A stretch of DNA of 64,000 nt from assembly GCF_025340265.1 (NCBI RefSeq), contig NZ_CP022708.1:76001-140000 (forward strand), read 5' to 3'. Positions within the stretch are counted from its first letter, which is position 1, and every line of letters starts with the position of its first letter. Below the pieces are notes generated by a model that worked only from the letters and a program-made list of their open reading frames with translations, ran no database searches and had not been told where the DNA came from. Shown here in pieces: positions 61,894 through 64,000 of this stretch. The position numbers were made by a program, and so were the translations under genes. The DNA is from Novosphingobium sp. 9 (GTDB taxonomy: Bacteria; Pseudomonadota; Alphaproteobacteria; Sphingomonadales; Sphingomonadaceae).

Positions 61894-63354
61894 TTAGCCC
61901 CGCACACGTGCCAGCACCGGACGGGCCAGCGCGTCCAGCATCATGCGGATTTCGGTCCAGGCGGGATGGCGCGTCAGCACCAGACTGGCGAGCCAGCACA
62001 GCACGCCCGCGCCGCTCAGCACCAGCAGCATGATCAGGGAAAGGTTCGTCAGGTTCACGCCGCTCAGCGAGGCGAGGATCAGCGGTAAGCCCGCCGCCAG
62101 CGCGCAGATTCCGCTGCGCAGGTAGACCGCCAGCAGCGCGCTGAACCGAAAGCCGATCAGGCGCCTCAGGTACACCGCATAGATTGCCCACCACACGAAG
62201 CCGTAGATCACCCGGCTCACGCCCGCCGCCTCAAGGCTGATGAAGCAGCCCGCCGTCAGGATCGCGACAGCCGCCAGCGTGTCGAGCAGGTTGACCCAGA
62301 CAAGCCGCCGGATCTGTCCCAACAGCAGCGGCACGTCCATCTGCAGGGGGATCGCCACGAAGAATATCTCGCCCAGCGCGGTCCATCGCAGCAGCGGCGC
62401 CGAACCCATCCAGTTGGGGCCGTAGAGCAGCATGACCAGCGGCTCGGCAGTCAGCGCCAGCCCGATCATCGCGGCCCAGTTGAGCACGGTATAGCACGAG
62501 ACGAGATGCAGGTACGGCTCGGCGAGCGGCTCCCCGGCGTCGCGTTTGCGGGCGAAAGCGGCGTAGAACACGCTGCCGATCGCGCCGGTGACGAGAGTCG
62601 TCAGCTGCCCCGCGAGAGCACTCGCCCGGCTGAACAGTCCGGTCGCGGCAATGCCCAGCAGGCGCCCGACGATCAGGTCCTGCGAGCGCTGGCCGACAGC
62701 GGCGCTGGCGCTCAGCACGAAGGACATCGAACTGAAGCCCAGCATCGGGCGGACGCTGGCCATGTCGCGCGGGCGGCGAGGGCGCACCGGGCGCCCCCAG
62801 TTGGCCAGGATCGCGCGCGCGGCTGCCGTTGCCAGCACGCCCCAGGCAAGAGCGCTCGCTCCGAACCCGCAGGCCGCCAGCGCCAGCGCGGTGCCGTTGC
62901 CCGCCAGCGCGCTTCCGGCATTAACGGTGAACAGCGCGCGAAAGTCCATCTCGCGTACCAGCAGCGCGGCGGGCACCGTAGCATAGGGCGTCAGCACATA
63001 GGATGCCGCGATCAGCCACAGCAGCGGGGCCAGAGCGGGCTGATGATAGAACAGCGCGACCAGCGGCGCGGCGATCGCCACCACGGCGGCCACCGTCCAC
63101 CCGATGATGACTGCGACCCCGGCATAGTCGGGCAGCAATTCGCGCTGCATCTGCGGTTGACCGGAGATGAAGCGGGTGATGCCCAGATCCTGAAAGATCG
63201 AGACCATCATTGCCGCCGCCAGTGCGACCGAGAACAGGCCGACGTCAGCAGGCAGCAGGAACAGCCGCGAGATCAGGACGCTGGCGGTAAACTGGATCAC
63301 GAAGGTCGCGTATTGCGCGCCCATCGACCACAGCGCGGCACGACGCACGCTCAT
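61894..63354 (-). CDS. Wzx-like polysaccharide flippase
   Basis: Membrane protein of 486 residues with about 12-14 segments, MVF/polysaccharide synthase superfamily. ATG 63354 overlaps the upstream GT2 stop (ATGA). N-terminal MSVRRAALWSMGAQYATFVIQFTASVLISRLFLLPADVGLF is typical of Wzx/lipopolysaccharide biosynthesis flippases. It would move lipid-linked repeat units across the inner membrane. Confidence 0.9.
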   Translation of the reverse strand: MSVRRAALWSMGAQYATFVIQFTASVLISRLFLLPADVGLFSVALAAAMMVSIFQDLGITRFISGQPQMQRELLPDYAGVAVIIGWTVAAVVAIAAPLVALFYHQPALAPLLWLIAASYVLTPYATVPAALLVREMDFRALFTVNAGSALAGNGTALALAACGFGASALAWGVLATAAARAILANWGRPVRPRRPRDMASVRPMLGFSSMSFVLSASAAVGQRSQDLIVGRLLGIAATGLFSRASALAGQLTTLVTGAIGSVFYAAFARKRDAGEPLAEPYLHLVSCYTVLNWAAMIGLALTAEPLVMLLYGPNWMGSAPLLRWTALGEIFFVAIPLQMDVPLLLGQIRRLVWVNLLDTLAAVAILTAGCFISLEAAGVSRVIYGFVWWAIYAVYLRRLIGFRFSALLAVYLRSGICALAAGLPLILASLSGVNLTNLSLIMLLVLSGAGVLCWLASLVLTRHPAWTEIRMMLDALARPVLARVRG

Positions 63355-63998
63355 GAGGTCGGAGACCGGGGCGCCGTCATCAACGTCGCGGCAAGGCGCA
63401 GCGCGCGCAGCGGCTCGCCGAAGCGCAGCAGGCGGGCGACCGTGCGCCACATGCCGTCGCGTCGTCCACCATGCCGGAGATTGTCCAGCACAAGCCCGAA
63501 CCCGTCGGAGCGCAGCGCCGATTCTGAATAGCGCAGGCTCAACGCCACCTGTTCGCGCACCTGTTGCGATACGCCATCGCGATGGAACAGCGTGTCGAGC
63601 GCGTCGATGGGCGGCAAGCTCGCCAGCTCTGCGGTAGGGTCAACGCGCCCGGCCTGTCGTTCGGCCCAGGCAAAGCGGGCAACGGCGGTGCCGATCTGCT
63701 GTTCGGTCGAATGGCGTGAGGAGACCTGCCCGGAATACCGCCGATAGCGCAACAGGCGCAGCGGAATGTTGCCCAGCTTGGTCACGCTGGCGAGCCGCAG
63801 CCACAGGTCGAGATCCTCGCAATGCCGGAACGCGGCATGATAGGCCCCGACAGATAGCACGACATCGCGGCGAAACATGGCTGCCGGATGGCAGATAAGC
63901 TGCCCGCCCTCGTCGATCGCGGTCAGTATATCGTCATGCTTGAGCGGATGATCCTCTCCGGTACGGAAGATCGGCCCGCCGTCTTCACCCATGTCCTC
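63351..63998 (-). CDS. Glycosyltransferase family 2, N-terminus outside window
   Basis: C-terminal 215 residues of a GT2 glycosyltransferase. The frame is open to the window edge; the in-frame Met at 63992 is internal. CHPAAMFRRDVVLSVGAYHAAFRHCEDLDLWLRL is the usual acceptor-side motif (ED of the EDxDLWLR block) of GT-A enzymes making polysaccharides. It is coupled to the flippase by overlapping stop and start. Confidence 0.87.
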   Translation of the reverse strand, partial: EDMGEDGGPIFRTGEDHPLKHDDILTAIDEGGQLICHPAAMFRRDVVLSVGAYHAAFRHCEDLDLWLRLASVTKLGNIPLRLLRYRRYSGQVSSRHSTEQQIGTAVARFAWAERQAGRVDPTAELASLPPIDALDTLFHRDGVSQQVREQVALSLRYSESALRSDGFGLVLDNLRHGGRRDGMWRTVARLLRFGEPLRALRLAATLMTAPRSPTS

Positions 63999-64000
63999 GC

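Overview
The window looks like part of a large secondary replicon (megaplasmid or chromid) of a sphingomonad, most likely Novosphingobium or a close relative. The grounds are high G+C, a partition/replication block (parA-parB-repA with iterons), two TonB-dependent receptors, a TorF-type porin, and many catabolic clusters of alphaproteobacterial type. The genus is an inference; no rRNA or tRNA gene was seen.

Layout. 1-1.6 kb: end of an OmpR-type response regulator, then a TorF-family porin. 1.7-7.1 kb: replication and partition module, made of parA (apparent frameshift), parB, an RPA-type initiator, palindromic parS-like sites, and a gene-free origin with about 22-bp iterons and a DnaA box. 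7.1-8.9 kb: MarR regulator and MFS exporter behind a near-perfect 28-bp palindrome. 9-11.5 kb: malate synthase G and a GlcG-like protein. 11.6-25.4 kb: a cyclic-ureide/hydantoin-type catabolic cluster (allantoinase-like hydrolase, HyuA/HyuB, two SDRs, 2OG-Fe(II) oxygenase, PLP lyase, DUF3830, aldehyde dehydrogenase, LysR regulator), with a scar of a duplicated copy inside. 25.4-28.7 kb: TlpA-like thioredoxin, AraC/SDR pair, palindromic intergenic element, LOG-family protein. 28.9-33 kb: Rieske oxygenase translationally coupled to a glutamine-synthetase-like ligase, a YbaK-like deacylase and a secreted protein. 33-38.5 kb: hexuronate catabolism (uxaA, uxaC, a UxuB/UxaB-family reductase, LacI regulator). 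39-45.2 kb: MFS transporter, membrane PepSY/flavodoxin reductase and siderophore receptor. 45.3-53.3 kb: TctDE-like two-component system, periplasmic binding protein, porin, CitMHS transporter, ATP-grasp ligase and TerC-family protein. 53.4-57.7 kb: exported glycosylasparaginase and a large TonB receptor. 57.8-64 kb: threonine aldolase, Atm1-type ABC transporter, and an exopolysaccharide cluster (GT14, flippase, GT2) running off the window.

Five genes (parA, glcB, the ureide-cluster lysR, hyuA and a small membrane-protein gene) each become a normal full-length reading frame if one base is added at a G/C-rich run. Either the sequence under-calls such runs or this segment is decaying; the uniform direction favours base-calling error. 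The clusters most worth following up are the ureide pathway, the Rieske plus glutamine-synthetase-like pair, and the origin with its parS-like sites.
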